DNA of 64,000 nt from Lentisphaerota bacterium (GTDB lineage Bacteria > Verrucomicrobiota > Lentisphaeria > Oligosphaerales > JABHEG01): the NCBI GenBank assembly GCA_018676675.1, contig JABHEG010000141.1, positions 1 through 64,000 of the forward strand, given 5' to 3'. This document shows, one piece after another, positions 25,665 through 36,100 of the stretch. The notes under the pieces were generated by a model. It made no database searches, had not been told where the DNA came from, and saw only the letters and a list, made by a program, of their open reading frames with translations. Position 1 is the first letter of the stretch. Every line of letters starts with the position of its first letter. The position numbers and the translations under genes were made by a program.

Positions 25665-26954
25665 TTAGGCCTTCTTGGCCTCATCAATGAGTTTCATGAT
25701 GGCCGCAGGTTGGGAGAGGACCTTCTTGAAGCCTTCGATGTAACGTTCCATCAGCTCCATTGTGTTGGGCGGGAAAACGCCTGCCAGGTACGCGTGTTCG
25801 GCGATGAACTTGATCGTGGTGGGGTAATCCTCGCCGCGATACTCGATCTCACGACCGTAGTGGGCACAGGTCCAGGGACACCCTTTGCCGTAGCCCTGCT
25901 TATCCGTGAAGACAGACTGTGCCGGAACGGGCACATTCTGCCACTGCCCCAGCCCGATACCTTCCGCGGCCAGAGCTTTCTGCAGGGCAGGCTTGTACAG
26001 CGAAACCGGCACGTCCAGCCCGAGTTGTTCAGGACAGAACTTCACGATGTAGCTGAAGTAGACCGGTTCCCGATTCGGGGGCGTGTACGGGCCCTCAACG
26101 CCGGGAATATCCGCCAGTTCTGCCGTCAGATACTGAGCAAATTCCTGGCGTTTGGCATTGTTGGCAGGGAGCCGGCGCAACTGCGCCCGGCAGAATGCGT
26201 TGACGAACTCATGCGCGCGGTACATCCAGCCCATGCCATAGGCGTTGTACTCACGATCCTCACCGTGGACCACGACTTCCCCGAACTCACGCAGGCGTCC
26301 AGCCACACGGAACGCATCCTCATTGTTCGTGACAAACAGACCACCTTCGCCGCTTGACAGGTTCTTGGATCTGTTTGTGCTGAACCCGCACGTATCCTCG
26401 ATGCTGCCGACCTTCTTCCCGTCGCTTTTGGCTCCGTGGGCCTGACAGGCGTCGCCAATGACGTAAAGGCCGTGTTTCCTGGCGATCTCCATGATCGGGC
26501 CCATGTTGCAGGCCATGCCGTGGATGTGAACCGGCAGGATTGCTTTGGTCTTGTCGGTGATGGCCGCCTCTATGCAGCTCGGCTCGATGCAGAACGCGTC
26601 GGGCTCGATATCGACAAACACCGGGATGGCATTGTGATGGAGTACGGCCGCTGCTGTGCTCCAATACGTGAAAGCGGGAATGATGACCTCGTCGCCCGGC
26701 CCGATCCCAAGTGATGCTACGGCCATGTGCAAAGCCGATGTCCCGCTGTTGGTCACCAGGCAATACTTGGCACCGATAAACTCGGCGAACTCGTCCTGCA
26801 GAGCCACCGCGTTGGGAGCGCTCGTGCCGTGCAGGACATTCGAGTCAAAGACCGCATTGACCGCATCACGGTCTTCCTGAGTCAACGGGGGCCACGTCTC
26901 CAACATGTCTTCAGGAACTGTTCGCGGACCACCGAACACTGCGAGATCTTGCAT
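25665..26954 (-). CDS. DegT/DnrJ/EryC1/StrS-family PLP aminotransferase
   Basis: A 429-residue fold-type I PLP enzyme. The cofactor-loop NSGTSALHMA (phosphate binding), GDEVIIPAFTYWSTA, the aspartate in IGDACQAHGA and the lysine in STNRSKNLSSGEGG (internal aldimine) are all present. Family members aminate keto-sugars bound to nucleotides or act on scyllo-inosose and 3-keto sugars. ATG 26954 is preferred to upstream codons because GAGGA lies eight bases before it and the family N-terminus (LAVFGGPRTV) starts there. It is divergent from an AraC regulator 178 bp away, which is a likely controller. No nucleotide-sugar genes accompany it, so the substrate is open. Confidence 0.88.
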   Translation of the reverse strand: MQDLAVFGGPRTVPEDMLETWPPLTQEDRDAVNAVFDSNVLHGTSAPNAVALQDEFAEFIGAKYCLVTNSGTSALHMAVASLGIGPGDEVIIPAFTYWSTAAAVLHHNAIPVFVDIEPDAFCIEPSCIEAAITDKTKAILPVHIHGMACNMGPIMEIARKHGLYVIGDACQAHGAKSDGKKVGSIEDTCGFSTNRSKNLSSGEGGLFVTNNEDAFRVAGRLREFGEVVVHGEDREYNAYGMGWMYRAHEFVNAFCRAQLRRLPANNAKRQEFAQYLTAELADIPGVEGPYTPPNREPVYFSYIVKFCPEQLGLDVPVSLYKPALQKALAAEGIGLGQWQNVPVPAQSVFTDKQGYGKGCPWTCAHYGREIEYRGEDYPTTIKFIAEHAYLAGVFPPNTMELMERYIEGFKKVLSQPAAIMKLIDEAKKA

Positions 26955-27132
26955 CGTGCGAATCCTCTTTATGAAGAACATTGTTGCCGTACTGGCAACC
27001 CATACGGCACGAGGGCTAACGCCCCAGTTGAGACCATGTCCAAAGCAGCTGTCTGTCACCTTCTCCGGGTCTCTTGGACGATCCCATTCAGAGAAGGTAC
27101 AGTTGACCGTTTCCCAAGTAAATGGCAAGTAC

Positions 27133-27993
27133 ATGTCCGATCGCCGTAAAAACATGTCGAAAACGTGCACCATCCTGCATAGGACACTGGTATGGGCCAA
27201 CCCGCTGGATGCATTGCCGATCGCGTACGTGGGCGAGGACCGGATGCCGTTCACTGTCGGCAAACGGCCGCTACTGGAGTTCGGATTGTACGCCGGGGGG
27301 CCACCGATCGACTTCCGGCTTGGCCCCCACCGGGCGGAGCTGAGACCGGGGGATCTGGTTGTGCTCAACGCACACTTCGGCTATTCGGGCGTGCCGAGAG
27401 ATAATCAGTCATTAAGTCTCTGGTGGTTGTCCTTCGATGTGGCAGATGATGTGCCCGTTCCCGGCCTGGCGGCCGCGCCCCTGTTGCTGGTTGTCCCTGT
27501 CAGAGAAGCGAGTGGGCTTGCAGAGCGCTACCGGTCGGTTTTCCAGCTCTATCGCCACAGTCAGCGTTTTCAGGGCATTCGCCTCAAATGCGGTGCCCTG
27601 GATCTTCTCGCGGATCTCCATGAAGCCATTGCCGGGCGGAGCGCTGCCACGTCCCATTCTCCGGGTATCCGGGAGGCCATCCGGCTCCTCTACACGGCCT
27701 ACACCCGGGCGGACCTCAGCCGCGGGGAGCTTGCCGCAGCCGCACATCTGTCCGAAGCGCAGTTCGGACGTCGTTTTCGGAGCGAGACAGGCGTATCACC
27801 CATGCAGTACGCAGGTCAACTCCGCATTGCCCGCGCACGCGAACTGCTCGAACGTTCCCATCTGAATATCGCCGAAGTGGCGCATGCCTGCGGCTTTGCC
27901 GACCCCTTCCACTTCTCTCGGACCTTCAAGCGCGTCGTCGGCGTCTCCCCTCGAGCCCATCGTGAGGAGATCAGGCGCGCCATGGAGGTCTGA
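27133..27993 (+). CDS. AraC-family transcriptional regulator
   Basis: A 286-residue regulator. The N-terminal half (about 1-165) is a cupin-like sensing domain (HRAELRPGDLVVLNAHFGY). The C-terminal 100 residues are the double helix-turn-helix of AraC proteins: LSRGELAAAAHLSEAQFGRR and the second motif NIAEVAHACGFADPFHFSRT, ending in the family KRVVGVSP segment. Such proteins usually activate sugar-catabolic genes on binding a sugar ligand. ATG 27133 is a moderate choice; ATG 27154 is also possible and neither has a strong ribosome-binding site. The direct repeat ACATGTC overlaps both start codons. Likely targets are the divergent aminotransferase and perhaps the UroD/heparinase-like genes that converge on it. 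Confidence 0.85.
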   Translation: MSDRRKNMSKTCTILHRTLVWANPLDALPIAYVGEDRMPFTVGKRPLLEFGLYAGGPPIDFRLGPHRAELRPGDLVVLNAHFGYSGVPRDNQSLSLWWLSFDVADDVPVPGLAAAPLLLVVPVREASGLAERYRSVFQLYRHSQRFQGIRLKCGALDLLADLHEAIAGRSAATSHSPGIREAIRLLYTAYTRADLSRGELAAAAHLSEAQFGRRFRSETGVSPMQYAGQLRIARARELLERSHLNIAEVAHACGFADPFHFSRTFKRVVGVSPRAHREEIRRAMEV

Positions 27994-28005
27994 CCAAGCG
28001 GTCCC

Positions 28006-29202
28006 TCACGTCCGGAACTGCCCAAACTCCTTGGCGGCTTCGTAGAGCGCGTCGACATGCTCAAGCGGGGTCAGCGGGGCCATGTTGTTGGCGGCAATCA
28101 TGACAAACTTCCCCCCATCCATGATGCCGGAGCCGCAAATGCGGCGAACGTCATCGCGAATCGCTCGGGCAGGACCTTGCTTGACCAGCATAACCGTAGG
28201 CCCTGCATTGATCCGCACATCCGGCCCCAACGCCCGACGCAGGGCCCCGGGATCAATGGGGAACCCGGTGTCAACGCTGCGAACCCGAAGATGATCCCGC
28301 AGGAACGGAAAGAAACGGGCATGATCCCCGCACATGTGGATCGAGACGGGGCCGCCGTCACTGAATTCCTCTGCAAGGCGTTGGTGGTAGGGAAACACGT
28401 GCTCCGCATACTGCTCCAGCGACAGCAGCACGATCGCGTCGTCAGCGAATGAGTAAGGGCGCTTGAAATTCCCTCTGTCCGCTGAGTCCGGAAATCGTTC
28501 CCAACGCCATCGGCTGATCGCCTTCATCCGACGAATCAGGCAATCGCAGATGAACCCCATCAGGTCGTGGAAGTAGGTTGGGTCGACCATCATATCCGTG
28601 CAGACCTCTGCGGCGCCCCGCAGCTTGTACGCCGCATCGAGCACGCCGTCGTTCCCTTCGCCCGGGATCGTGCGCGGTGGAAACACGGGCAAGCCCTCAA
28701 ACTCCACGTGTGGACAGCGGTCATGCATGTACTCGAAGAACTCCATAGCCCGGCCGAGGAGATTGCCGCGAAGGGGATCGGGACATGACATCTCGTAAAG
28801 TCTGTGCTTGTCCTCTTTGAGGATCTCGACGGTGTCGGGCACGGCATTGCCGTCGACGTGCAGCGGACAGCCGAACCAACCGGCATCGTATGAGTTCTGG
28901 AAATCGATCCCCACCTGCCACCCGCCGCCGGGCGGTCCCATCTCGCGGTCGCACACCAGGTTGTATCGACACCATTTCTGGTACCCGAGCTGACAATCGA
29001 TCTGGGCTTGAGGACTGCTGAAGAAGTCCTCAAACGTCCACCCGGTCGTGTTCAGCACGGGATTCTGAATGAAGTTGCGGATGCTGCCGTGCACAGAAAC
29101 GGGTACACGCGTCGGACGTCCCGCCTGGAATGCCGCCCACACAGCACGGACGTCCGCATTGTGCCGTTCGAAGTCGATTGGCTTGTCGAGGTACCAAGAC
29201 AT
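28006..29202 (-). CDS. Uroporphyrinogen decarboxylase-fold protein
   Basis: A 398-residue protein resembling the UroD/MtaA superfamily (TIM barrel), with SIHMCGDHARFFPFLR, a cobamide-methyltransferase-like HxCG element, and the late GPTVMLVKQGPARAIRDDVRR segment. True haem-pathway UroD motifs at the N-terminus are not seen, so it more probably belongs to the divergent clade linked to methyl transfer or to unknown steps in carbohydrate or glycoside catabolism. It has no signal peptide. GGGAG lies nine bases before ATG 29202. It ends 12 bp from the AraC stop and follows the heparinase-like gene by 180 bp, which contain a repeat. Exact reaction unknown. Confidence 0.7.
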   Translation of the reverse strand: MSWYLDKPIDFERHNADVRAVWAAFQAGRPTRVPVSVHGSIRNFIQNPVLNTTGWTFEDFFSSPQAQIDCQLGYQKWCRYNLVCDREMGPPGGGWQVGIDFQNSYDAGWFGCPLHVDGNAVPDTVEILKEDKHRLYEMSCPDPLRGNLLGRAMEFFEYMHDRCPHVEFEGLPVFPPRTIPGEGNDGVLDAAYKLRGAAEVCTDMMVDPTYFHDLMGFICDCLIRRMKAISRWRWERFPDSADRGNFKRPYSFADDAIVLLSLEQYAEHVFPYHQRLAEEFSDGGPVSIHMCGDHARFFPFLRDHLRVRSVDTGFPIDPGALRRALGPDVRINAGPTVMLVKQGPARAIRDDVRRICGSGIMDGGKFVMIAANNMAPLTPLEHVDALYEAAKEFGQFRT

Positions 29203-29229
29203 CAGTACTCACTCCCGGTGAAAAACACG

Positions 29230-29365
29230 GCGGTCGGGGCTTGCCCTGCTGAACAGAAGGGGCGACACGCCCTCCAGGGACAATACCCCGAGCGGGGCCC
29301 CCTTGGAAGGTCGATGTCCACAGCGACCGTGATTCACCGCCGGCCCCAAGAGACACGGCGGTCGA
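29230..29365. repeat. Repeat A single copy
   Basis: Contains GACACGCCCTCCAGGGACAA, TACCCCGAGC, GGTCGATGTCCACAGCGACC and GTGATTCACCGCC in the same order as the 105-bp units at 43694-43895, bounded by CGGCGGTCGG/GGCGGTCGAG. It fills the space between the UroD-like and heparinase-like genes. Confidence 0.75.
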
Positions 29366-29382
29366 GATGGACAGAAAGCGAG

Positions 29383-32300
29383 TCAGCCAACGAGAGGGCC
29401 CGGAAGACAAACGACTGTGCCATCGACACAAGCACCCAACACGCAACCATTGCCGACGTCCAGGAGGCGGCTGGCGGGGGCCGTGAGAGACGCCACCCCG
29501 ACGACGTGGCCGCCACCATCCAGCCAAGCCACATGTCCCCCTTCCGTGGCCACACACGTGATCTCACCGATGACTGACAGGGCCGTGCATGGAGCTCCAA
29601 GCGGGGTTCGCCACAGTCCTCGCCCGTGGCCATCGATGCAGTGCACATCGCCCGTCCGGGATGCTGCGACGATGGTCGCCCCAAGCACTCCCAGACCGGC
29701 GGGGTCATCACCGATACTGTAGGTCCACCGCTTTCCGCCCAGATGATCGATGCAGTGTACCAACGTATCGCTCGCGGCCGTCACGACCTCCAGGTCTCCG
29801 TCGCCGTCCACGTTATGGACAGCAATGAACGGGAAAAGCGGCCCCGCCCGCCAAAAGTCATTGTAGTCTTCATCCTGCCACAGGCGTTCGCCATCTGCGG
29901 TCACCGCCGGGACGCAAAAGTACACCGTTCCGGCCACGACCTCGTCCCGCCCGTCGCTGTTGAGGTCGCCAGCCGCGAGGCAGGTGACGGCGTGCGCGGC
30001 CGTGTCAAAGGTCCAGCGGAACGTCCCATCCAGATTCACCGCATGAACTCGCCATGCTGCGGTACCAACGATGGGCCACTGGTTGCCGTCGCCATCCAGA
30101 TCGGCAAGGCAGAGCGCGCGCCCCCAGGCAGGCATGTGGCCATTCCGTGGCAGGTTGATGGTGGCACGCACCGCTCCGTCGGGATGCAGCATGCGGAGCG
30201 TTCCATCGTGACTGGTCACCAGGTAAGTCGGGGCAGATTCACCGAACAGCTTGCCGGCCAGCACGGCGCCGATCTTGGCCCCCGCTTCCACAAGCACCTG
30301 CGGGGCGACTCCCTCTTTCACGATCAGAGCCGTGCCGTCGGCACAGCCAACAAGAGCCCCCCCGGCAGCGCGACAGAGGCAGGAAGCCTGGGCTGGCAGC
30401 GAAGCGCTCCAAGCCGGCTCTACTGCGGAGGCCAGAGGCAGAGCACGCCTTCTGCGGGGTTGCAGTGGCGGTGCAGAGAGACCACTGATCACGTTCTCGC
30501 CCTCAAGGGCACAGCGCCATCCCTCCCCTATCTGAACCGACGTAGGTGTAACCACAACCTGTGGCCCAACGCCCTCGATCCATACCGAGCTCTGTCCACT
30601 CCAGCGGATGGTCCGCTGTGCTTGTGGAACACTACCGGTCGGCAACAGGAGATTGACAAAACAACTCCCCTGCCCTTCCCGCAACCGTAGGTTTCGCGTC
30701 TCGCAGAGAACTCTTGGACGCGGGTCACCATAGTCGTACTTGGGGTAGTCGGTGCCGTTCAGGGGCATGTCCTCCACGTCGATCCTGCGTTCAGAATCGG
30801 TCAACTCCATAACCTGGAAGTGCTCACCGTCGTGCTCGGTGTGCATCCCTTGAGGAGTTTCTGTGACCGTCCCGAGCGTACGCCAGTAACAGCGCAACTC
30901 GTAGTCCCCTGGCTCCCTGGCCGTGAGTTCGTCAATCACCAACGTGCAATCGCCGTTGAGCCAGATCAGCGTTCGCGTCCAGTCGCAGCCGTTGTAGTCC
31001 AAGAGCGACGTCCGAGTCACGGCACCGCCATCGAACTCAACGGAGAGATCCAGGCGTGCTGTCACCGGGATGGCATCATGCTGGCCATCGCGGATGACCA
31101 TGACCATGTTGTGCTGGCACGGCATCCGCCGGATGTAGTCGTTGTCCACCAGGAAGAGCCGTCCCCGGGCCTGGTATTGGCTGATGGCGTTGGCGTCCGG
31201 ATGCCCATGCTGCCCAGCCCCGAATCCCTGGAGCAGCAGGTAGTCATCATCCCTGTCCCATCCTCCTCGAAACGACAGCTTGTCGAAACACTGCTCAGCC
31301 GGGACGTTGGGGGTCCGCACAGGATCAGGATACCCCGGGAAGCAGGGCAAACCGGCCCACCGTCGTACCGTGGCATCCAGCGGAAGCACAAACAGACCCA
31401 CATGCCGTGCCGGCGCAAGCGCCGTAAGACCGCACGTCAGCAGATCTCGTGCTGCCGCCTCCGGTGCACAGCGTTCGGCAACCCACTTGAAGCCCGCATC
31501 CTGATGCCACTCAGCCGCCCGGAGCAGCACGGTTCCCGCGTTCCCGCCGCTGCTGTGATACGCGCCGCAGTCGCCAAACGGGACCAATTCCGCGTGGTTA
31601 TTCTGGATGATCGTGGCCAAGTCAGCATATCGGGCCATCTTCTCGCTCTGTGCGTAACTGGTGTCCCCCTCCGCAAAACTCACATCAAGGAGATGGCTGG
31701 CAACCAGCCAGCTGTACCCTGCGCCTCCTTCATCGAACGAGCGCCCTCCCTCCGCCGCTCGGGCAAACACACGTTTCGCCTTCGCCAGCCAACCATCCAG
31801 ATCCGCCATCTCATAGCCATGGCGGCGCAAGTACATGCAGCCGAAGTAGAGACTCCTGGCTGGGAACGTATGGTGGTTGAAGACCATGTGCTCCTGCTCG
31901 GTGATGCGCCATTTCTGGTAGGTGATGGAGTCGTGACAGTATTCCGTGCACGAAGCGATGAAGTTGGCGACCAGAAGCCGTTCCTCGTCGGCAAACCAGG
32001 GGAATTCCTCGACACGATCCCAATCGACAACCAGGGAATCCGTCCAGAAATCGACCGCTGACATGAGCCAGAACGACAAGGGAATGGCCCCAGTCGCGTA
32101 AGGGGTCACGAGTTCCATGAAAGCCCGGCCCCAGGCTTCGTGCCCCGTCTGTTTGGCGTGCTTCAACGCGGTAAGGACAGCCCCTGGACGTCCGTGATAC
32201 GATGAAGCATCTCCCTTGACGTTGTCGGCCAGAAACTGTTCGCAATCCGGGGTCTCCGGGATCGGGTCGGCATCGAAAACACGCTCCTCCAGACCCCAGT

Positions 32301-32769
32301 TTCCGTCACGTTCCGTCATGTATCCCGGCAGCTTCTCAAGTCCGCGCGCGACCGTCTCGGGGTTGGCACCCGAAGCGACGATCACATTGCGGCCATCGCC
32401 AAATGGACTATGCAGGGATAGCAACCGGAAGCCATCCCCCGGGTAATCGTCAGCCGACAGACAACGGATATCGTGCAGACGCTGCAGGAGCCGATTGTTG
32501 GCAATGTGTCCGATGGCAATGAGATGCTCAAACCGTATACGTGCCTTCTCGGCGTCCTGCTCATCGACAATCGGCAGTTGCGTGCCGGTCAGTTGTGCTA
32601 TCCGGACCTGCGCTTCCACGGCCGCTGCGTGAAAACGGCCGGTAATCGGAGCAACAATCGCCGCGCAGCTTCCCGGCCCGGCCAGCACTGTTCCGAGATT
32701 GAGCGGAGCGAGTTCTGCAATGCGCTGAGTGTCAATCCGGAGCTCAACCATGATCCCTCGATCAGCCAT
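29383..32769 (-). CDS. Heparinase II/III-like protein with C-terminal FG-GAP repeats, no signal peptide
   Basis: An 1128-residue protein. An N-terminal alpha/beta region is followed by an (alpha/alpha) barrel (about 180-440) and a heparinase-type beta-sandwich with QHGHPDAN, LVDNDY and QHNMVMV at the expected zinc/catalytic positions. The last 350 residues are a propeller with three Ca-binding DxDxDG-like FG-GAP/VCBS repeats (LADLDGDGNQ, AAGDLNSDGRD, HNVDGDGDLE). Lyases of this fold are usually secreted, yet no hydrophobic signal follows ATG 32769 (strong GGAGG site seven bases upstream). It may act on imported oligosaccharide in the cytosol or leave by another route. The substrate is not determinable. 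Confidence 0.72.
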   Translation of the reverse strand: MADRGIMVELRIDTQRIAELAPLNLGTVLAGPGSCAAIVAPITGRFHAAAVEAQVRIAQLTGTQLPIVDEQDAEKARIRFEHLIAIGHIANNRLLQRLHDIRCLSADDYPGDGFRLLSLHSPFGDGRNVIVASGANPETVARGLEKLPGYMTERDGNWGLEERVFDADPIPETPDCEQFLADNVKGDASSYHGRPGAVLTALKHAKQTGHEAWGRAFMELVTPYATGAIPLSFWLMSAVDFWTDSLVVDWDRVEEFPWFADEERLLVANFIASCTEYCHDSITYQKWRITEQEHMVFNHHTFPARSLYFGCMYLRRHGYEMADLDGWLAKAKRVFARAAEGGRSFDEGGAGYSWLVASHLLDVSFAEGDTSYAQSEKMARYADLATIIQNNHAELVPFGDCGAYHSSGGNAGTVLLRAAEWHQDAGFKWVAERCAPEAAARDLLTCGLTALAPARHVGLFVLPLDATVRRWAGLPCFPGYPDPVRTPNVPAEQCFDKLSFRGGWDRDDDYLLLQGFGAGQHGHPDANAISQYQARGRLFLVDNDYIRRMPCQHNMVMVIRDGQHDAIPVTARLDLSVEFDGGAVTRTSLLDYNGCDWTRTLIWLNGDCTLVIDELTAREPGDYELRCYWRTLGTVTETPQGMHTEHDGEHFQVMELTDSERRIDVEDMPLNGTDYPKYDYGDPRPRVLCETRNLRLREGQGSCFVNLLLPTGSVPQAQRTIRWSGQSSVWIEGVGPQVVVTPTSVQIGEGWRCALEGENVISGLSAPPLQPRRRRALPLASAVEPAWSASLPAQASCLCRAAGGALVGCADGTALIVKEGVAPQVLVEAGAKIGAVLAGKLFGESAPTYLVTSHDGTLRMLHPDGAVRATINLPRNGHMPAWGRALCLADLDGDGNQWPIVGTAAWRVHAVNLDGTFRWTFDTAAHAVTCLAAGDLNSDGRDEVVAGTVYFCVPAVTADGERLWQDEDYNDFWRAGPLFPFIAVHNVDGDGDLEVVTAASDTLVHCIDHLGGKRWTYSIGDDPAGLGVLGATIVAASRTGDVHCIDGHGRGLWRTPLGAPCTALSVIGEITCVATEGGHVAWLDGGGHVVGVASLTAPASRLLDVGNGCVLGACVDGTVVCLPGPLVG

Positions 32770-32862
32770 CGTGCGGCCTCCTCTACCTGATGTCGTGAGC
32801 CGGTTCCTGTCTGCAATGTCCTCCGGATTGTCACGAAAGACAACCCATCACCAAGCCCTAAC

Positions 32863-32933
32863 ATGGTGGCGCCGGGCATCCCTTCCCGGGAATTCAGTGG
32901 GAGGCAGGAATCGCCTCCGAATGAGGCCAAACT
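32863..32933. repeat. Repeat D copy 1
   Basis: A 71-bp segment (ATGGTGGC ... CGGGCATCCC ... GCCTCCGAATGAGGC-AAACT) that aligns end to end with 36709-36777 with most bases identical and almost no gaps. It contains the palindromic pieces GCCTCCGAATGAGGC and CCTTCCCGGG. Lies in the 415-bp gene-free gap 32770-33184 next to a copy of the C-type palindrome. Confidence 0.75.
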
Positions 32934-32948
32934 TAGTAGCCCTTCAAG

Positions 32949-33025
32949 GTGGGAGGGGCTGCCACGCCCCGATCTTTGTCTCCAGACCAGAAACGAAGCA
33001 ATCGGCGGGTGGCACCGCCTCCCAC
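32949..33025. repeat. C-type palindromic element
   Basis: GTGGGAGGGGCTGCCAC (32949-32965) and GTGGCACCGCCTCCCAC (33009-33025) are inverted with two mismatches in 17. Both arms match the inner arms of the element at 4569-4616. Confidence 0.75.
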
Positions 33026-33184
33026 GTTGACGCAGCCGCCTCGCAGGCGCAAGGTGCTTAGTTTCGGGGCATATAGACTGGGAAAGTCGAATGATCGAGT
33101 AGAGTACGGTCCAGCAACGATCGCACGTTGCCTCTCAGGCGGAACAGTCCCACTTCGACACGACGACGGCAAGAGAGCAAGCCC

Positions 33185-36100
33185 ATGAAACCTGGTCGAA
33201 AGCAACTTCCGTGTATGCTCATGCATTGCACTGTCTCGCTTCTTTGCTTCGCGGCATTTTCCGCCCATTCAGCGCCTCTGGAGATCCCACGCGTGGCGAC
33301 AGGGCCAACGCTCGACGGGATCGGCCAGGATGCGGCCTGGCAGACGGTTGAATGGCACGGCGGATTCCAGGTTCTCGGCAAACCGGGAATCGTCGCCACT
33401 GAACAAACGCGCTTCAAGCTCGTGCACGATGCGTTTCGACTCTACGCCTTGATCGAGGCGAACGAACCGGAGCCGGCCAAACTGCGGGTGAAGTCGAGCA
33501 ACACTCGGGACGATCTTCGGCTGTGGAATGACGACTGCGTTCAAGTGCACCTCGACCCCGGTGGCGGAGGCTTCGGCTACTTTCAGTTCATCGTCACCTG
33601 GAAAAGGACGATCATGGACGCGGTGGCCGAGGACGACAATCGCGGCATCGGCACCTTCGCGCTGCGTCCCGAGTGGAATGCAGACGTCCGGGCCGCCACC
33701 CATGTTGGCGAGAATTGCTGGCGCGCTGAACTGAGCATTCCCTTTGCCGCGCTGGGTCTGCAGACCGACACGCCCGACGTCTGGGGCGTGAACATCTGCC
33801 GCAGCCGCTATGCCGGAGCCACTGAACACAGTGCGTGCTCAACACTGCCGCCGGAAGGAGGATTTGGCCAGCCCGATCACTACTTGCGCGCCGTATTGGC
33901 AGACTTCGATCCGGCGCCCTTCCAGTGGATTGTGTCCCCGCCCGAAACCAAGACCGTCAAGAAAGGGAATGACCTCATCTGCGAGGTCCACACGACCATC
34001 CAGAACCAAACCGGCGAGTTCCGCATCCTCAATGTCACGGCTGAACTCTCCGGCAAGACCGTTGTACACCCGCTTTTCCTCAAGCATCTCGAGGAGGGAG
34101 CCGTTGCCCTCGACCTGCCCACCACCAGCCTCGGCAAGGGGCGTCTGCGTCTATCTCTCGCGCGCCGCGCCTTGCCCGAAGTCGTGCTGTCCGAGACGGC
34201 TATCCCCGTCGTCCTGGACTACCAGCCCTTGCGCCTGAGGCTGCTGCAACCCGCGTACCGAAACTGCATCTTCGCCAGCCAGGACCTCGAGACAGTGCGT
34301 GCTCAGATCACCACCGAAGACGACTACGCGACAATGCCCCTCACCGTCACACTCTCCGGGGAGGAGAACGCCTCCGTGAAACGCACGTTTGAGCGGGCCG
34401 GGGCTGTCCGCGAGGTAACGTTCGCCGTAGCCGCACTGCCCACGGGGCGTTACACGGTGACGGCTTCCCTGCCGGACACTCCCGCCGTGACCTGCGATCT
34501 CCGCAAGCTGCCGCCTCTGGCCGGCGAAGTTTGGCTGGACGAACACGGGGACACGTTCGTGGATGGCAAGCCCTTCCTCCCCTTCGGCTGGTACAGCGCC
34601 CCCTTCGACAGAGAACCTGAGATGACGGCCGTCCAGACCTACGGAATCTGGAGCGATGTACCCGACCTGCTGAAGGTTCTCGACCGTGCGCGCGACAACG
34701 GCAAGAAGCTCCTGCTGACACCATTCCACGGCGAGAAGCGTTGGAGCGACCCGATCAAGGATGAAGCCCGGCGCGGTGCTTTTACCCGTGCACACGCCGA
34801 CCGAGTCCGTTACGTGATCAACGCAATCAAAGAGCATCCCGCCATCCTCGGCTGGTATATGGCCGACGAGCCCGAAGGCCATGGGCACAGTGTGGCATGG
34901 TACAAGTCAGCCTATGCGCTGCTACGCGAAATCGACCCGTATCACCCCTGCATCATGCTCAACTACGGATTGCGCGGAATCCGCACATATTACGAGGGAT
35001 GCGACATACTGATGCCCGACTGCTACCCCGTCTTCCGCGTGGATGGCACCACCCGTAAGCCACTTTGGGCGCTCACGGAATGGACAGAGACGGCGCGCGC
35101 GCTGCGTCCCACCTGGCTCGTACCCCAAGTCTTCGACTGGGATGGCACTGGTACCATCACATCCCCCGGTCGTGCTCCCACCTTCGACGAGATCCGCAAC
35201 CAAATTTGGCAGATTTTTGCGGCCGGGGGACGTGGCATCTTCATGTACTCCTACAGTCACGATAGCCGGACGTCCTGTGCGCTCCGGTCAGGCCCTGCCT
35301 ACACCGCCCATGAAGCTGAGGCCTGCAAGGCGGCCCTCTTCGGCAGCGCTCTCCGTGAGCAACTGACGGTCGAGACAACCCCCGCGGACGAGCATCTTGC
35401 CGCATCGTTGCACCGTTTCGGAGACGACCTGCTGCTGGTTGCGGTCAACACGGCCTACGCTCCACGTTCAGCCAGCTTCCATCTGCGGGAACCTGTCCGT
35501 GCGGATACGCTCCATGTCATCGGGGAGAAGCGTTCGGTCACGCTCAAAGGCGGCATCTTCAGCGATGCGTTCGTCCCGATCGCGACACACCTCTACACCA
35601 CAAGCCGAGAGCTGGCGGGCAGCGTCGACCTGGCTGCGATCAAGGAGGCGATCTCAGCAGCGGAGACGGCGCGTCTCAAGCCCGGAAACCTGATCGGGCT
35701 GGGCGGGTTGCCCCGGCATCGCCTCAGAGAGATCGCGGCGTCCCCGCCTGAAGGCCGCCCCGTAGTCACCTACTCATCAAGGCATCTGATGTACTCCAAC
35801 CGCGATCGCGAATGGGACATTCTGAACGTGCTCGACGGTCTGACACGCGATGTGTTGCATCATTCCTGGGCTCCGCGCAGCAGCGACAAAGTACCGTGGC
35901 TCGATGTGGCGCTGCCCAAAGCAACTGCCGTTGGCAGGGTCTGCCTCTACACGCCAACCTTCAGAGGACAGGCCAAACTGCACGGCTGCCGTGTGCTGTT
36001 GCGCCGGCCTGACGGAACGCTCGAGCCCGTTGCGGAGATCGCAGACAACCTGGAACACAGGATCGAGTCCACCTTCACTGCGGAGACCGCCAAGGCTGTG

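Noticed and set aside
28006-29202. Haem-pathway HemE
   Set aside because: The N-terminal substrate-binding motif of true HemE is not visible and no haem genes are adjacent.
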